Made by a program: the position numbers and the translations under genes
Source: Cyanophora paradoxa
Lineage: Eukaryota; Glaucocystophyceae; Cyanophorales; Cyanophoraceae
DNA length: 56,001 bases
Direction of reading: 5' to 3'
Assembly: GCA_004431415.1 (NCBI GenBank)
Contig: QPMI01000304.1
Location: 1 to 56,001, forward strand
The notes under the pieces: model-generated
What the model was told of the DNA's origin: nothing
Database searches by the model: none
What the model saw: only the letters and a program-made list of their open reading frames with translations
Shown here: positions 18,715-30,118 of the stretch, piece by piece
How positions within the stretch are numbered: the stretch's first letter is position 1
Layout: each line of letters starts with the position of its first letter

Positions 18715-21537
18715 ATGGCAGCCGGGCCTGCGATGCCCGACAGCCGCCCCCCGACTGCGGCCGGAGCCGCAGGACTCGCTCCGGGGCCAGCAGCGGGAAC
18801 CAGCAGGGCGACCCTCGCAGACTTCGCGGACCTTGCCAGAATCGGAAAAGGCTCATATGGCACTGTTTACCGTGCCCGGCGTAAGTTGTGGGGAATGTTA
18901 CGTGGCTCTGCGGAGGAGCTGACGCCGAGCTCAGGGAAGGCGGATTCCAAGATTTACTGCCTCAAGGCATTGAGTATGATCGATTTGAAGCGGGAGGAGC
19001 AGCTCCAGATACTCAGCGAAGGTGAGTGCCGAAAGCGGCTGCAGAGGATTGGCGTTTCGCGGCGAGCCTGCGGGGCTTAGGTTGAGCCTTCTTTCAGTCA
19101 CTTTAAGCCTCGAAATGAGCTTGCCATGCCTCTTAGCTAGCCAGCCCGAAGCCTGGCAGCGGGCTGGCCGGCCCCGTTACAGGCTCCGCCGCTGACTGCG
19201 GCGCGGCGCAGTCAAGATCCTCGCATCGCTCGACAATGAGAGCATCGTCAGATACTACGACTGCTTCATCGACTCGGTGCGGCTGCCGGGCCCCGCCCCC
19301 GCGCCGGCGCGCGTTGCGCTCGCCGCCAGCAAACGCCGACGGGGGCGGGGCGGCAGAGCACACTGTACATCGTGATGGAGTGGCTGCCGAACGGCACGCT
19401 ATCCCAGCGCGTTGCCTCCGGTCGCCTCCTCCCCGAGGGTCCGCCCCCTTGCCCTCCCGCCCCGCCCGCCCCGCCCGCCCTCTCACGGCCCGGCGTCGCC
19501 GCGCAGAGACCATCTGGCGGTTCTTCATACAGACGCTGATCGGCCTGCACCGTGCGCTGCCGCTGGCTCGCCTCGCCGGCGCCGGCGGGGGCGAGATGAC
19601 TGAGAGGGCCCGGGGCAGACATCCACTCGCGGGCGATCCTCCACCGCGACATCAAGCTCTCCAACCTCCTCCTCGACGCCGCCGACAACGTCAAGATCGG
19701 TGCCCCCCGCCGCCCTCGCACCCGTCCCGCCCCGCGCCTGAACTTCGGAGCCCCGCCGCCCGGCAGCGGACTTCGGGGTGGCCCGCGTGCTCTCGCCCGC
19801 CCAGCAGTTCGCCTCCACCATCGTCGGTGAGCGGCGCCGGCGGGACGCGAGCGGGGCGCCCCCGGGCGGGCCCCGACGGGGGCGGGGCGGCAGGGACGCC
19901 GTACTACCTGAGCCCCGAGATGTGCGACGAGCAGCACTACAACGACAAGTCCGACGTCTGGGCCCTCGGGCGCGCCCGCGCGCCCCAACCCCTCCCCTCC
20001 GGCGTCTGATGCGAGGGGGCGCAGAGTGTGCCTGTACGAGCTGGCGGCGCTGAGCAAGCCCTTCGAGGCGAAGACGCACGGCGCCCTCATACTCAAGATC
20101 CTCCGCGCCCACTACAAGCCCCTCCCGCCCCGCTACAGCCCCGAGCTCGCCGCCACCGTCGCCGCCTGCCTCGCCCGCGACCGCAAGCAGCGGCCCAGCA
20201 CCGGCCAGCTCCTCGCCTCCCCCGCCATCCAGGGCCGCGCCGCCGCCCTCGGCATCCCCCTGCCCCTCTCCTCCCCCGTCCCCCACCGGCCCTCCCCCGC
20301 CGCCCCCCGCTCCCTCCCCGCTTCCGCCCGCTCCCTCGCCCCGCCCTCCCCCTCCCAGCGCCGCCCCGACGCCCACCCCGCCGTCCCCCGTTAGCGCTGC
20401 AGCGCCCAGCGCCGTGCCGGGGCCGCCGGGCCTGCCGGTGGGCGGGGGGTGGCGCCCGCGGGCGGACTCGGAGGCGGCGCTTTCGGCGCAGGCGTCGCGC
20501 AGGCGGAGCGCGAGCGCCCCGGCGAGCCGCGCCAACTCCTCCCGTCCCTCCGGCCCCTCCCGGGCCCCGCCCCGCCCCGCCCCTGACCACCGGCCCCCTC
20601 CCCGCCCCGGAGCCCCGCGCGCCTCCGCCCGCGGCCCCGCCCCGCCGGCGGCGGCGCCGGGGCTGGCGTCGCAGCGGCCCTCGTCGGCGAGCCTGACGCA
20701 GGCGGCGGCGGCGGCGGCGGCCTCGGCGGCGGGGGGCGGCGGGAGCGCCTTCCTGGGGCGCGCGGCTGCCGTCTCACGTCTCAGCGCCGAGAGCCTCGAG
20801 CGGCCGGCCCCCGCGCCGACCGCGGGGCCCCGCGCGCCCTCACCGCCCGCCCCGCCTCCACGGGGGCCCATTCCGCGCTGCCCCCAGCCAAGGGGCAGGG
20901 CCCGCGCTCGGCGTGGGGCGACGAGGCGGGCCCCGCCGCTCCGCCCACGCCGCCGCGGACGGCCCCCACCCCGCCGGCGACGCGCCCGCCCACCGCGGCG
21001 GGCCCCGCGCGGCCGGCGACGGCGCGGGGCCCGCCGGCGGAGGCCTTCGGGACGGTCGCCGCGAAGGCGCCCGGGGCGTCGAGGCGGGCGGGGGCGGATG
21101 CGGAGGCGGCGGAGGCGGCGGCGGAGGTGGCGCGGCTGCCGGAGACGGTGACGGCCTCGCCGCGCGGGGGCGAGAAGGCGGGGGCGGCGGCCCTCCTGCA
21201 GCGCATGGCGCTCGCGCAGGCGCTGGCCCGCTCGGGGCGGCTCTCGGTGCCGCTCGGCTCGGCGCAGCGCATCCAGGCCGCCGGCGTCCAGCAGCTCTTC
21301 GACGCCTACTCCGCCGCCCAGGCCTTCCCCGCCCCGCGCCCCTTCGCCGCCACCCCGCCCCGGGCGCCCCGCGCCCGGCGACCGCCGCCGCCGCCCTCCG
21401 GCCCCAGTCGGGCCCCCTGCTCCGCGAGCCCGTGCGCCGCCGCCCCTCCCCGCCCCCTGCGCCCCGCCCTCCTCTCACCCGCCCCGCAGCTCGTCCGCGC
21501 CCCGCTCATCGCCGGCGCCCGCGACAAATCGTTCTAG
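18715..21537 (+). CDS. NIMA-related (NEK-type) protein kinase
   Basis: A Ser/Thr kinase with all key motifs after splicing: glycine loop [12 protein letters not shown], Lys in [30 protein letters not shown], hinge [14 protein letters not shown], catalytic [17 protein letters not shown], activation segment [20 protein letters not shown] and [16 protein letters not shown]. The [13 protein letters not shown] segment and the GALILKI region are typical of NEK kinases, which act in centrosome, cilium and mitotic control. Introns include 18881-18934 (perfect GTAAGT donor, CTGAC branch) and 19022-19211; the one after DVWALG uses a GC donor. The C-terminal 350 or so residues are Pro/Ala/Ser-rich, with a helical stretch [17 protein letters not shown], and end [18 protein letters not shown] subtype not assigned. 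Confidence 0.88.
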
Positions 21538-21900
21538 GCGGCCGGGCCCCCCGAGGCGCTTCTCAGCGCCGCTGCGAGGCGCTGGATGGAGTCAAGAGGA
21601 CGAACCGCGCCGCTCCTCCTTGTCCGCCATCCGATCATGATCCTCGAGATCACAGTCACCCTGGCACTGGGCCGCCGGGCCCTCCTGGCGCGTTTTCGCA
21701 CGCGCGCGATAAATAGAGTTTGAATTCTAGGGGAGGGGCCAGCTTGCAGGCCCTGGCCCCCGCATTTTGCAACGTTCGCTTCGTAGCCTAGTAGTAGCAA
21801 GTTCCGCTTCTCATTATTCATTCGCACCCGGCGGTGCTTGCACCGCCCCTGTCCTAGTTTATGTACCCGCAATGTAACTTATTCAGGCTGGGGGGCGGGG
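21538..21900. other. Convergent intergenic region
   Basis: 363 bases between the 3' ends of the NEK and ATP-grasp genes, with an A/T-richer middle (ataaatagagtttgaattc near 21710). No gene or RNA seen; terminator or poly(A) signals are not clear. Confidence 0.5.
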
Positions 21901-24314
21901 CTACCGGGGCCGGGATGCGAAGAAGGCTACAGCGGCGAGGGCGAGGAGGCGGAGGAGGGCGCCGAGGGGGTCGGCGTCGGGGTCCGGGGCGCGGGCCCCC
22001 GCGGCGGCGGCGGAGCGGTGGCGGGCGCGGGCGGCGCGCTGGCGGTCGAGGGCGGCGGCGGCGGCGTGGTCGGTGCGGACGAGGAACTGGAGGAGGGCCT
22101 CGGCGGTGGCGGCCTCGGCGGCGAGGCGGGCGGGGTCGGGCCCCTGGAGGAGCACCGAGGCGGGGTAGGACCAGTAGTTCTCCGTGGCCCCCACGCGCTC
22201 CCCGGGGGCGACGAGGACGCGCGCCTCCCGCACGCTCGGCAGGCGCCGCACCTCGGCCAGGCCGGCCACCTCGACGAGCACCCCCGGCTCCAGCTCCGGC
22301 TGCGGGCAGAAGCAGTGCAGCAGGAACTCCGGCGGCCTCACCCCGCGCCCCGGGAGGGCGCTGGCGGGGGGGCGGCGGGGCGGGGCGGCGGGGGCGGCGA
22401 AGGCGTCGACGGAGGCGGCGAAGAGGTCGAAGGGGAGGACGCGGCGGATCTGGAGTGGCCGGTTGCCCCCGCACAGGCGCGCCCCCACCTCGATCAGCAC
22501 CGGCTCCGCCCCGCCCGCCCCCGTCGGGTCCAGCTTCAGCTCCACGTGCGCCGGCCCTGCCCCGCGTCACCGCGGGCCGGGGCGCACGCCCGGAGCCGGA
22601 GCCGGGGGCGGCGCACCGCGCTCGATGCCGACGGCGGCGGCGACGCGGCGCGCGTAGTCGATGGCGGGGGCGAGGGACGGGTCCGTGCAGTCCAGCAGCG
22701 CCGCCCGCCGGTAGAGCATCACTACGGCCGGCGCGGTGAGCGGGCCTGGGGCGGGGGAGAGGGGCGGGCGGGGGGCGCCGTGGTCGGGGGAGAGGAACTT
22801 GTCGTAGCGCCAGAGATCGGTGGGGGCGGGCGGGGAGCCGTCCCCCGGGGCGAAGAGGTTGACGGCGAGCTCCTCCCCGGGCACGAACTCCTCCACCACC
22901 ACCTGCCCAGTGCCGGAAGGTTAAGGAAGTTGGTTAGCCATTAGGTGAAGCTAGCGACCGAAGCCCCGGTGAACGGCGCACCGCCGCCGCTGCTCGCCCG
23001 CTGAAGAAGTCCAGCTGCCCCGCACCCGCCCCCGCGTCGGACCCTCGGCCCGAGCGGGGCGGTGCGGGGCGGGGCGGGGCGGGGCGGGCGCCTCGTCGAA
23101 GATCTGGTCGACGCGGGCCTGGAGCTCCTCGAGGGAGAAGACGACGTAGTTGGAGGCGGTGCCCATCCCCCGCGACGTCTTCGCCACCACCGGGAACCCG
23201 CCCCCGCTCGCCTTCTTGACCGCCCGCGCGACCCCCGCCCGCGCCGGCGAGTGCAGCAGCGCAAAGCGCGCCACGCGCAGGCCCGCCCTCGCGCACGCCC
23301 GCTTCATCTCCGCCTTGTCCCGCCGCGCGGCGAGCAGGGGCAGGGGGTTGTGGGGGAGCTCGAGGCAGCAAGCCACGACGTCCGCTGCGGGGGCCGGCGG
23401 GCAGGCAAGCAAAGCGTAGGCGCCTCAGCCGAACAGAGAAAGAAGGAAGGGAGGGCGGGCGCGCCCATCTCCGCGCCAATGTCGGAGGTGACGCCACAGC
23501 AGCCTGCCGGGCGCCCTTAGCGCCGCGCTGGGCCGCGGGCACGGAGCGCGCGCGCGCGGACCAACGTAGCGCAGGCCGTGCTCCTCCGCGAGCGCGCTCA
23601 GCTCCGCGAGCGCTGCGAGCGGCGGCGCGGCGGCGCTGAGGGGCCGAGAGGCGAGCAGGGCGCCAAGGAAGCGCAGCAGCTCACCCCACTGGATGTCCGC
23701 CACCTCGTTGATCCGCGGGTGCAGGACGTGCGCGAAGCCGGCGTGGTCGGCCCGCGCGATGATCCCCTCGCTGCTCCCGGCGCCCATGCGCATGCCTTCA
23801 AGCCGTGACATGAAGAGCGCGACGGGGACGAATCCCCGCGCCTGCGCGGGGCGCGTCGGCGGCGTCTTAGCCAAGGCGGCGACCCAGCGCTTGCGCGGGG
23901 CACCTGCGCGGCCTTCCGCATCTCGTCCGCATAATCGCCGCCGTCCTGCCGTGTGCGAATCGTTAGCTGCCGAAGTTCGTGCGCCAATCAGCGACAATTC
24001 GCCTGGCGGCGCACCGGGTCGCAAACGATGAACGCGGCACGACCGCGCGCCGGCCGCGCGGCGTCATCGGGCGCGCGCCGCGGCCTTGCATTCGGCGCTA
24101 CCCTCGCCAGCTTGGAGTAGACCCCTTGCTGGCAGCAGCGCTCCCGAAACCTTACAGCAGCCTCCTCAGCTTGGTACACACGCCGCACGGCTGCAGTTAC
24201 GGGAGACCGTCGCCCGACTAGGGCGCTCGAGCGCAGTTCGCAAAACCGCGTATCCCCCGACGGCTCAGACCGTATGTGAGTCAGACAGTACTCAGACTTA
24301 TCAGACTTGCGCAT
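21901..24314 (-). CDS. ATP-grasp domain protein with C-terminal hydrophobic tail
   Basis: ATP-grasp enzymes ligate a carboxylate to an amine or thiol through an acyl phosphate. The spliced order is AAFIVCDPVRRQ, DGGDYADEMRKAAQ, ARGFVPVALFMSRLEG (pre-ATP-grasp fold), HVLHPRINEVADIQW, ADVVACCLELPHNPLPLLAARRDK, AEMKRACARAGLRVARF, then FPVVAKTSRGMGTASNYVV (ATP-binding lysine and loop), VVVEEFVPGEELAVNLF, VELKLDP and LIEVGARLCGGNRPL with the metal-binding Glu and Asn. This is the arrangement of amino-acid ligases of the carnosine synthase/BL00235 kind; the substrate is unknown. The protein ends in GALLRLLALAAVAFF plus basic residues, a possible tail anchor. Exons ending at AAFIVCDPVRRQ and YADEMRKAAQ join in phase 0. 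The ATG at 24314 is the first in frame and is uncertain. Composition shifts from balanced at the 5' end to extremely GC-rich at the 3' end. Confidence 0.78.
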
Positions 24315-24395
24315 CCCACCGCGCAAACCGGGCGCGGCACGGCTACGGCAAGGCGAACGTACGTATACGGATATTATGGACCTGCCGTATTGCGC

Positions 24396-26780
24396 CTACT
24401 GCTCGGGGTGCCCACCAGCGGCGGCGAGGTGGCGGATGAGGAAGGGGATGGGGTCCGGCGGCTGCGCCCGGGCGAGCTCCTTCAGGGCGCCGGCGACGAG
24501 CTCGGCGGCGGCGGCGCGGAGGTAGGCAGCAGGCGGCGCCCTGAGGAGCACGTCGTCCCCCGTGCGCTCCTCCGCGAGGGCCGGGTCGAACGGCAGGACG
24601 GGGGCCGTCGGGGCGGCCACCCGCGAGGCGATGTGGCGGGCGAGGAAGAGCGCGGGGCGGGCGGGGCGGGCGGCGACGAGGGCGCGGGAGGCCTCGCGCA
24701 GGGCCGGCGCGGCGAGGGCCTCCAGGTACCTCGCGGCGACGGCGGGGCCCGTGCCGGCCGCCTCCTTCGCCGCCCGCCGCTCCGCCAGGCTGCGCAGCGC
24801 GTCCACGGCCCGCGGGCCCCGCGCAGGCAGGCCGCCCTCGTCGAGCGCCGGCGCGGGGGCCGGGGCGGCCTCCGCGGCGGCGGGGCGGCCTCCGGGGCGA
24901 TGGCGAGGCCGGCCTCCTCCGCCGTCGCCCGCAGGTGCCGCTTCGCGCTCTCCTTGAGGCGCGCCAGCGGCGGCGCCGCCTGCGCGGCCGCCGGCGAAGG
25001 CGCCGCCTCCGTCGAGCGCCGCACCGCCGAGACGCCCAGCGCCGGGTTGTGCGGCGGGAAGAGCGGGAACGGCGGCGGCGGCGGCGCGGCCGCCTTCGCC
25101 GCCGCTGCCGCCGCTGCGGCGGCGGAGGTGCGGGGGGCTGGCGCGATGGCCTGCGGGCCGCGGATGGCGGCGAGTGGGTCGGGCCCCCGCGCCGCCCGGA
25201 GCGCCGCGTGCGCATCCCGTGGGAGGCCCGCAGGCCCCCGGCGAGGCCGCAACGGGGCCGGCGTGTGCGGGGGGCCGTGCCGGCGAGTTTGTCGGGTCGT
25301 CGCCCGGCGCCTCGGGGGCCGCCGGCGGGGAGGCGGCGCGTGCTGAGCGCTCTGCCGAGCCCGGCGGCGGCGTCGCTGCCACCGCACGCTGCGGAGTGCG
25401 CGGGGCGCTGCCGGCAGGTGCCGCCTGCGGCGTTCGCGGCGCGGTGTCGGCGGGGGCCGCCTGGGGCGTGGCCGGGGCGGCGCGCTGCGGCGTGCGGGGG
25501 GCGCTGCCGGCTGCGGGGCCCTGCGGCGTGGCCGAGGCGGAGCGCCTCGGGGCGGGGGAGGCGGCGAGCGGCTCGAGGGCGGGGGCGGGGGCCGGCTCCG
25601 GGGCGGCGGCGGCGGCGGCGAGGGCGGAGTCGAGGCGGGCGGCGGAGGCGGCGAGCTGGGGCGTGGTGAGCGCGGCCGCCGCCGACTGGCCGCCAGCGCT
25701 GCCGCGCGGGGCGGACTGCGGCGGCCGCTGGGACTGGGGCGTGGCGGGGGCGCCCGGACCGTCGCCGGGGGAGGTGAGGGGCGGGGCGGGCGGGGCCGGA
25801 GCGGGGGCGTCGGGGGCCGGGGAGGGGGCTAGGGAGGCGCGGGGGTTGTCGGGGGACTCCTCGAGGACCTGGAAGACCTCCGCCTGTACGCCCCCGTTCT
25901 GCGCCGCCGCATCAGGCGGGGGCGAGCCGCCCGCAGAGCGAGGGGCCGCCGAGCGCCTGCAGGATGAGGGGCGGCGGGGCGGGGGACTCGGGGAGGTCGG
26001 GGTAGTCGATGGGCGGGTCCTGCTGCCGGTAGGAGAGCACGAGGTGCACCATGCCCGCCTTCTGCAGGTCGTTCGGGCCCGTGCCCACCCTCCAGAGCTG
26101 CACAGAATTGAGGGCAAGACGATGTGTGAACATTTCTCTTACAGACAACAAGAGAGCAGGAACATGAGAGAAGCCGGCACCTGATACCTGCGCCCCCGTC
26201 AGGCCGCGGCAGACCGGGTCTCGAGGGGGCCGCACCACTTGTCGGACTGGCGTCCTTCCTCCATGATCGCATTGAAGTCGATGGCGCAGTACCTGCGGCG
26301 CCCGCGGTCCGTCGGCGCAGCGTGGGGGCGGGCCAGCGCCGCCGCCGCGCACGAGATGGTCGGTTCTCGGTCCGGCTCCAGCGGGTCCGTCCCGATGAGA
26401 GCGACCTGCACCGTCCACTTCTCCTCCTACAGGCGTACGCGAGTCACCAACGTGCCGGATGGTCTTGCTAACTTCAGATCGTGGCCCACCTGGTACACCT
26501 CGAACTCCAGCGCCTTGCCCATCTCGAAGGAGTAACCCGTGCCGAGCACGTCGCTCGTCTGCCGCACGCCTCGTCTGTGCTGCGCGTGAGCGGCGCGCGC
26601 ATCCAGTTACCGAGACAGCGGACCCGACACTAATCTGCGCCCGGTAGTTGCGCTCTCCGCCCTCAGAAGGGTTGACTAGGTCCTGCGAGACAGTCGTACC
26701 GGGCGGGCGTGCGAACTAGCGCGGGTGACCCGGACCTTCCCGCCCTCGACCTTGACCGAGACGCGGCCGATAAGTTTCAT
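24396..26780 (-). CDS. C2 domain protein with C-terminal Dpy-30-like motif
   Basis: The N-terminal exons assemble into a C2 domain: GRVSVKVEGGKVRVTR, DLVNPSEGGERNYRAQISVG, TGYSFEMGKALEFEVYQ, EEKWTVQVALIGTDPLEPD, CAIDFNAIMEEGRQSDKW, YQLWRVGTG and AGMVHLVLSYR. The step SDKW-YQL depends on a 7-nt exon at 26181-26187 and gives the usual C2 end pattern (WYxL...Gxxxlxlxy). C2 domains bind membranes or proteins, often with calcium. A long Pro/Ala/Thr-rich linker with repeats like GTAPRTPQAAPAG (about 25380-25540) follows. The last exon reads AAAELVAGALKELARAQPPDPIPFLIRHL, a Dpy-30/RIIa-type dimerisation helix pair (L-x-x-L...P-x-D-P-I-x-F-L). Such motifs dock on axonemal or COMPASS-type partners, so a ciliary or chromatin scaffold role is possible but unproven. 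Some linker introns are uncertain. Confidence 0.7.
26181..26187 (-). other. 7-nt microexon in the C2/Dpy-30 gene
   Basis: On the minus strand GTATCAG sits between gggggcgcag (intron 26188-26235, with cctgacgg branch) and gtgccggc (intron 26098-26180). It completes the split Trp codon TG|G and adds Tyr-Gln. Without it the downstream exon is out of frame. Confidence 0.75.
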
Positions 26781-27168
26781 GGTAGGGCACGCCGGCGAAC
26801 GCTACGGGCGGGCGGTGCAGGGTCGTCGGCAGGCTTAGCTAAGCGCTTTGAAGCCCCCGAGGCGGTGCAGGGACTCGTCGGCAGGCGTAGCTAAGCGCTA
26901 AAGCCCCCGAAGCCGTGGGGCCCCGACGGCAGCTGGCGTCGTTTTCGGGTCGTAGCTGCAGCAGCGTGCTGCAGAGAGCGTGGCCTGAATGAAGGGGGCT
27001 CGTAAGCTTGGATGGAAGCACGAATCGCTGCTTTCTGACGATCAAGAAAGAATTACGTACCCTAGCTGAGAGCCGCACTGCCGCTCTGCCGCAGCATCGC
27101 GCTTTCCAGAGCTGGGAGCCGCAGCATCCAGTGATCTGGGCGACACGGCCGACCCGCCGCAGGTGGAG
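26781..27168. promoter_or_regulatory. Divergent region with a tandem repeat
   Basis: 388 bases between the C2/Dpy-30 and PDE starts. It contains two copies of a segment of about 49 bases (GGTGCAGGG..CGTCGGCAGGC..TAGCTAAGCGCT..AAGCCCCCGA) at about 26813-26861 and 26862-26911. The true 5' exon of the PDE gene could also start in here. Confidence 0.55.
26813..26911. repeat. Two-copy tandem repeat of about 49 bp
   Basis: Both copies share GGCGGTGCAGGG, CTAAGCGCT and AAGCCCCCGA and differ by a few indels. It lies in the C2/Dpy-30 to PDE divergent spacer. Confidence 0.8.
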
Positions 27169-30118
27169 ATGGCGGGCGACCCGGCCGAGCCCCTGGCGGG
27201 CGACCCGGCCGAGCCCCTGGCCGAGCCCGATGAGCTTGAGGAAGATATACAAGTTAGCGAGCGCTTCAGAAAGCCAGCCGAAATCCTCCTCAGGTGCTTC
27301 CGAGTTGCACCGGTCGCTCCCGCGGCACACGTTTAGGCTCCGATCTAGGCACACGCTATGCGCTCGAGCCCAGCTTGCAATTCTTCTGCTGAATCTCGCT
27401 CAGTTCGCTTCGGTTCATTCCAGCCACAGGCGAGCATCATGAGTGTCGACGGTCGGTTGCCTATGCCCTTCGCGCCCTCATCGAATCGGATTCTGCAAGG
27501 TGATCATTAGCCGCTGCCGCTTGTAGCGGTCCTGGGCCCGAACCGGCCCCAGCCGCCTCTCGCTTCGGTGGCTCACACCCGCGCAGCCGCCCAGTCTTCC
27601 CCACTCTGGATCACGATCTGGATCCCATGACGGAGCGTTGGCTTGCCACGGAGCTAGCTCTGCCTGCTGAGAACAGGAAAACGAGCGCGGAGCTCGAGAG
27701 CATCTTCGAGGAGGGCGAGCACTCCGTGCACTACGATGAGGACCAGGAGCCCTCCCCAGACGACTCTTCGAACAGCGATCCCTCATCACTAAACAGGAGC
27801 CGGCGTGGGGATGCGTGCAAAGACACCAGATCGTGGTCTTTCAACTGCTTCGATTTCACGGAGGTGCGCTGCGGCGCTGCGGCGCTTCCGCCCCCATGTC
27901 TCTTCTTTTCCTTTGCCTCTGTGTGCAACAAGCTTAGGCGCGCCATTCCTCCGCGCAGGACCAGCTGCTGTCCCAGATACAGGACATGTTCGACTCTTTA
28001 AACCTTCTGGAGACCTTCAACATCCCCAGAAAGAACTTCCAGCGCTTCCTGGTCGAGATAAGGGATCTCTACCGCTCCAGCAACGCCTACCACAACTTCA
28101 TCCACGCGTTCGACGTAACCCAGGTGCCGCCCCCGCCCACCGAGAAGCGCGCTGGCTCGGCCCTGACGGCACCGCCAGGCGACCTACACGATGCTCACCA
28201 CGAACGAGGCGGCTCGTTTCCTGCAGCCCATCGATGTGTACGCGCTCCTTGTCTCCGCCGTCTGCCACGACTGCGACCACCCCGTGCGCCCCGCCTCGCC
28301 CCCGTCCGCCGCCCCGCCGCCCCCAACACGCTGAACAACAGGGGTTGAACAACACGTACCAAGTGAACGCGGGGACGGCGCTGGCTGAGGCGTACAACGA
28401 CCAGGCAGTGCTGGAGAACCACCACATCGCCACCGGCCTGCGCCTCATTAAGCGCCCCGACTGCGACATACTCTCCCCGCTCAGCCCCGAGGAGAGGAGA
28501 CACTTCCGCAAGATGGTGCGTGCGCCCCGACCCCCTGCAGGTAGCCCCGCTGATCGCGCCCCGCCCGCGAGCAGTTTATCCACAGCATCCTCTGCACGGA
28601 CATGAGCAAGCACGTGGAGCACACGCAGAAGCTCTCGTGCCGAACGATGTGCGCAGGGGCCGCTGCGGGGGGCGCCTGCGGGGGGCACGGGGCGGGCTGA
28701 GCGGGGGAGCGGGCAGGGCGCTGAAGGAGAAGAGCTTCGGGACGGGGGCGGAGGTGTCACTGGAGGACCGGCTGCTGCTGACGTCGTCGCTGCTGCACGC
28801 GGCGGACATCTCCAACGTCGTCCGCCCCTTCGCCACCTGCCGCCAGTGGGCCGAGCGCGTCGCCGCCGAGTTCGCCTCCCAGGTGCCGGCACCTCGCCCC
28901 GCCCGCCTCGCCGGCGCCGCCGGCCGGGCCTGAGCGGGTGCGGGGCCGGCAGGGGGAGCTGGAGGTCTCGCAGGGCCTGCCCCGCACTCCCTTCACGGAC
29001 ATGAGCGACGCCACCGCAATACACCGCATGGAGCTCAACTTCATCGACTTCATCACGGTGCCCCGCGCCCGCCTCCCCCCGCTGAGCGCCTCTCCCCCCG
29101 CTGAGCGCCTCCGCCCCTCCAGGCGCCGTTCTTCACGGCGCTGCGGGGCCTGCTCCCGACCCTGGAGGAGGTGCTGGAGAGGATGCGGGAGAACAGGCAG
29201 CTCTGGACCGAGGCCCTCGAGGCGACGTTCGCCTCCAGGGCCGCCGGGCCCGACGAGGAGGACATGCGGGTGCGCCGCCCAGCGCCCCGCCGCCGCCTCC
29301 GCTCCCGCCCCGCTCACCCCTCTCTTCCTCCCCCCGCAGTCGCGCTGGAGGAAACGAAGCGTCACGTTCGAAACGGTGGGCGGTCCTCCCCTGCCCCTCG
29401 CCCCCGCGCCCGCTGACACGCCGAGGGCGCGCAGTTCCTGCAAGCGCAGCACGCGCAGCAGGCGCAGCACGGGGGGTCCACGTTCGTGTCGCCGTTCCCG
29501 TCCCGGTCACGGGGCCGCGGGCGGGCCGGCTCGGGCTCGCGGAACCTCTGGGTGCCGTCGGGCTGCGGGGAGCGCGTGAGCCCGAACCCGGGCTGCGGCG
29601 AGCGCTGCGAGGAGGCGTCGGAGGCGAGCACGAGCCGGGCGGCGATGCGGCGCCACAGCGCCTGCGCCGCCATCGAGTCGGCCGCGCTCGGCGACGGCGG
29701 GGACGACTTCGGCGGGGAGGACTGCGACCCCGACGCGCCCCTCGCCCGGCCCAACGGCGGCTGGGTCCGCCGCGCCTTCTCCGGGGCAATGCCGCGGGCC
29801 CTCCCGCGCTCCCCCTCGGGCCCCGCCCCCGCGTTCCTCCAGAGCATCCGCATCGCACACGGCGCCGGCGACGGGCCCGGGGACGGCGACGGGGGGCCCG
29901 ACGCGCCCCGCCCACCCGGCGCCGAGTCGGCGGTGTGGCGGCGGCCTGCCCCCCTGCGCCCCATAGCACCGACCGTCGCCGAGAGCCCCGCCGAGGACTC
30001 TGTCAGCGGCAGCGACTCCCCCGCCCCCGACCCCTCCTCCCTCAGCTTCTTCGAGAGACCCCGCGCCTCTCGCCACTCAGACCCTCCTGCGTCCGCCGCC
30101 CGTGACGCCCCCGGCTGA
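27169..30118 (+). CDS. 3',5'-cyclic-nucleotide phosphodiesterase (PDE, class I)
   Basis: Hydrolyses cAMP and/or cGMP. The spliced catalytic domain has the class I metal-binding set: HNFIHAFDV (HNxxH), VCHDCDHPGLNNTYQ (HDxxHxGxNN), LENHHIATG, RHFRKM, LHAADISN and WAERVAAEF, then FTDMSDATAIHRMELNFIDFI. Upstream exons read AEPDELEEDIQVSERFRKPAEILL, RRSVAYALRALIESDS, RPVFPTLDHDLDPMTERW and FEEGEHSVHYDED; no GAF, PAS or membrane domain is visible. I chose the ATG at 27169 (MAGDPAEPLAGDPAEP, encoded by a 24-bp direct repeat) because a stop lies upstream in frame, though an earlier spliced exon is possible. The C-terminal 220 residues are Ser/Asp/Pro-rich. Substrate preference cannot be read. It diverges from the C2/Dpy-30 gene. 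Confidence 0.88.
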
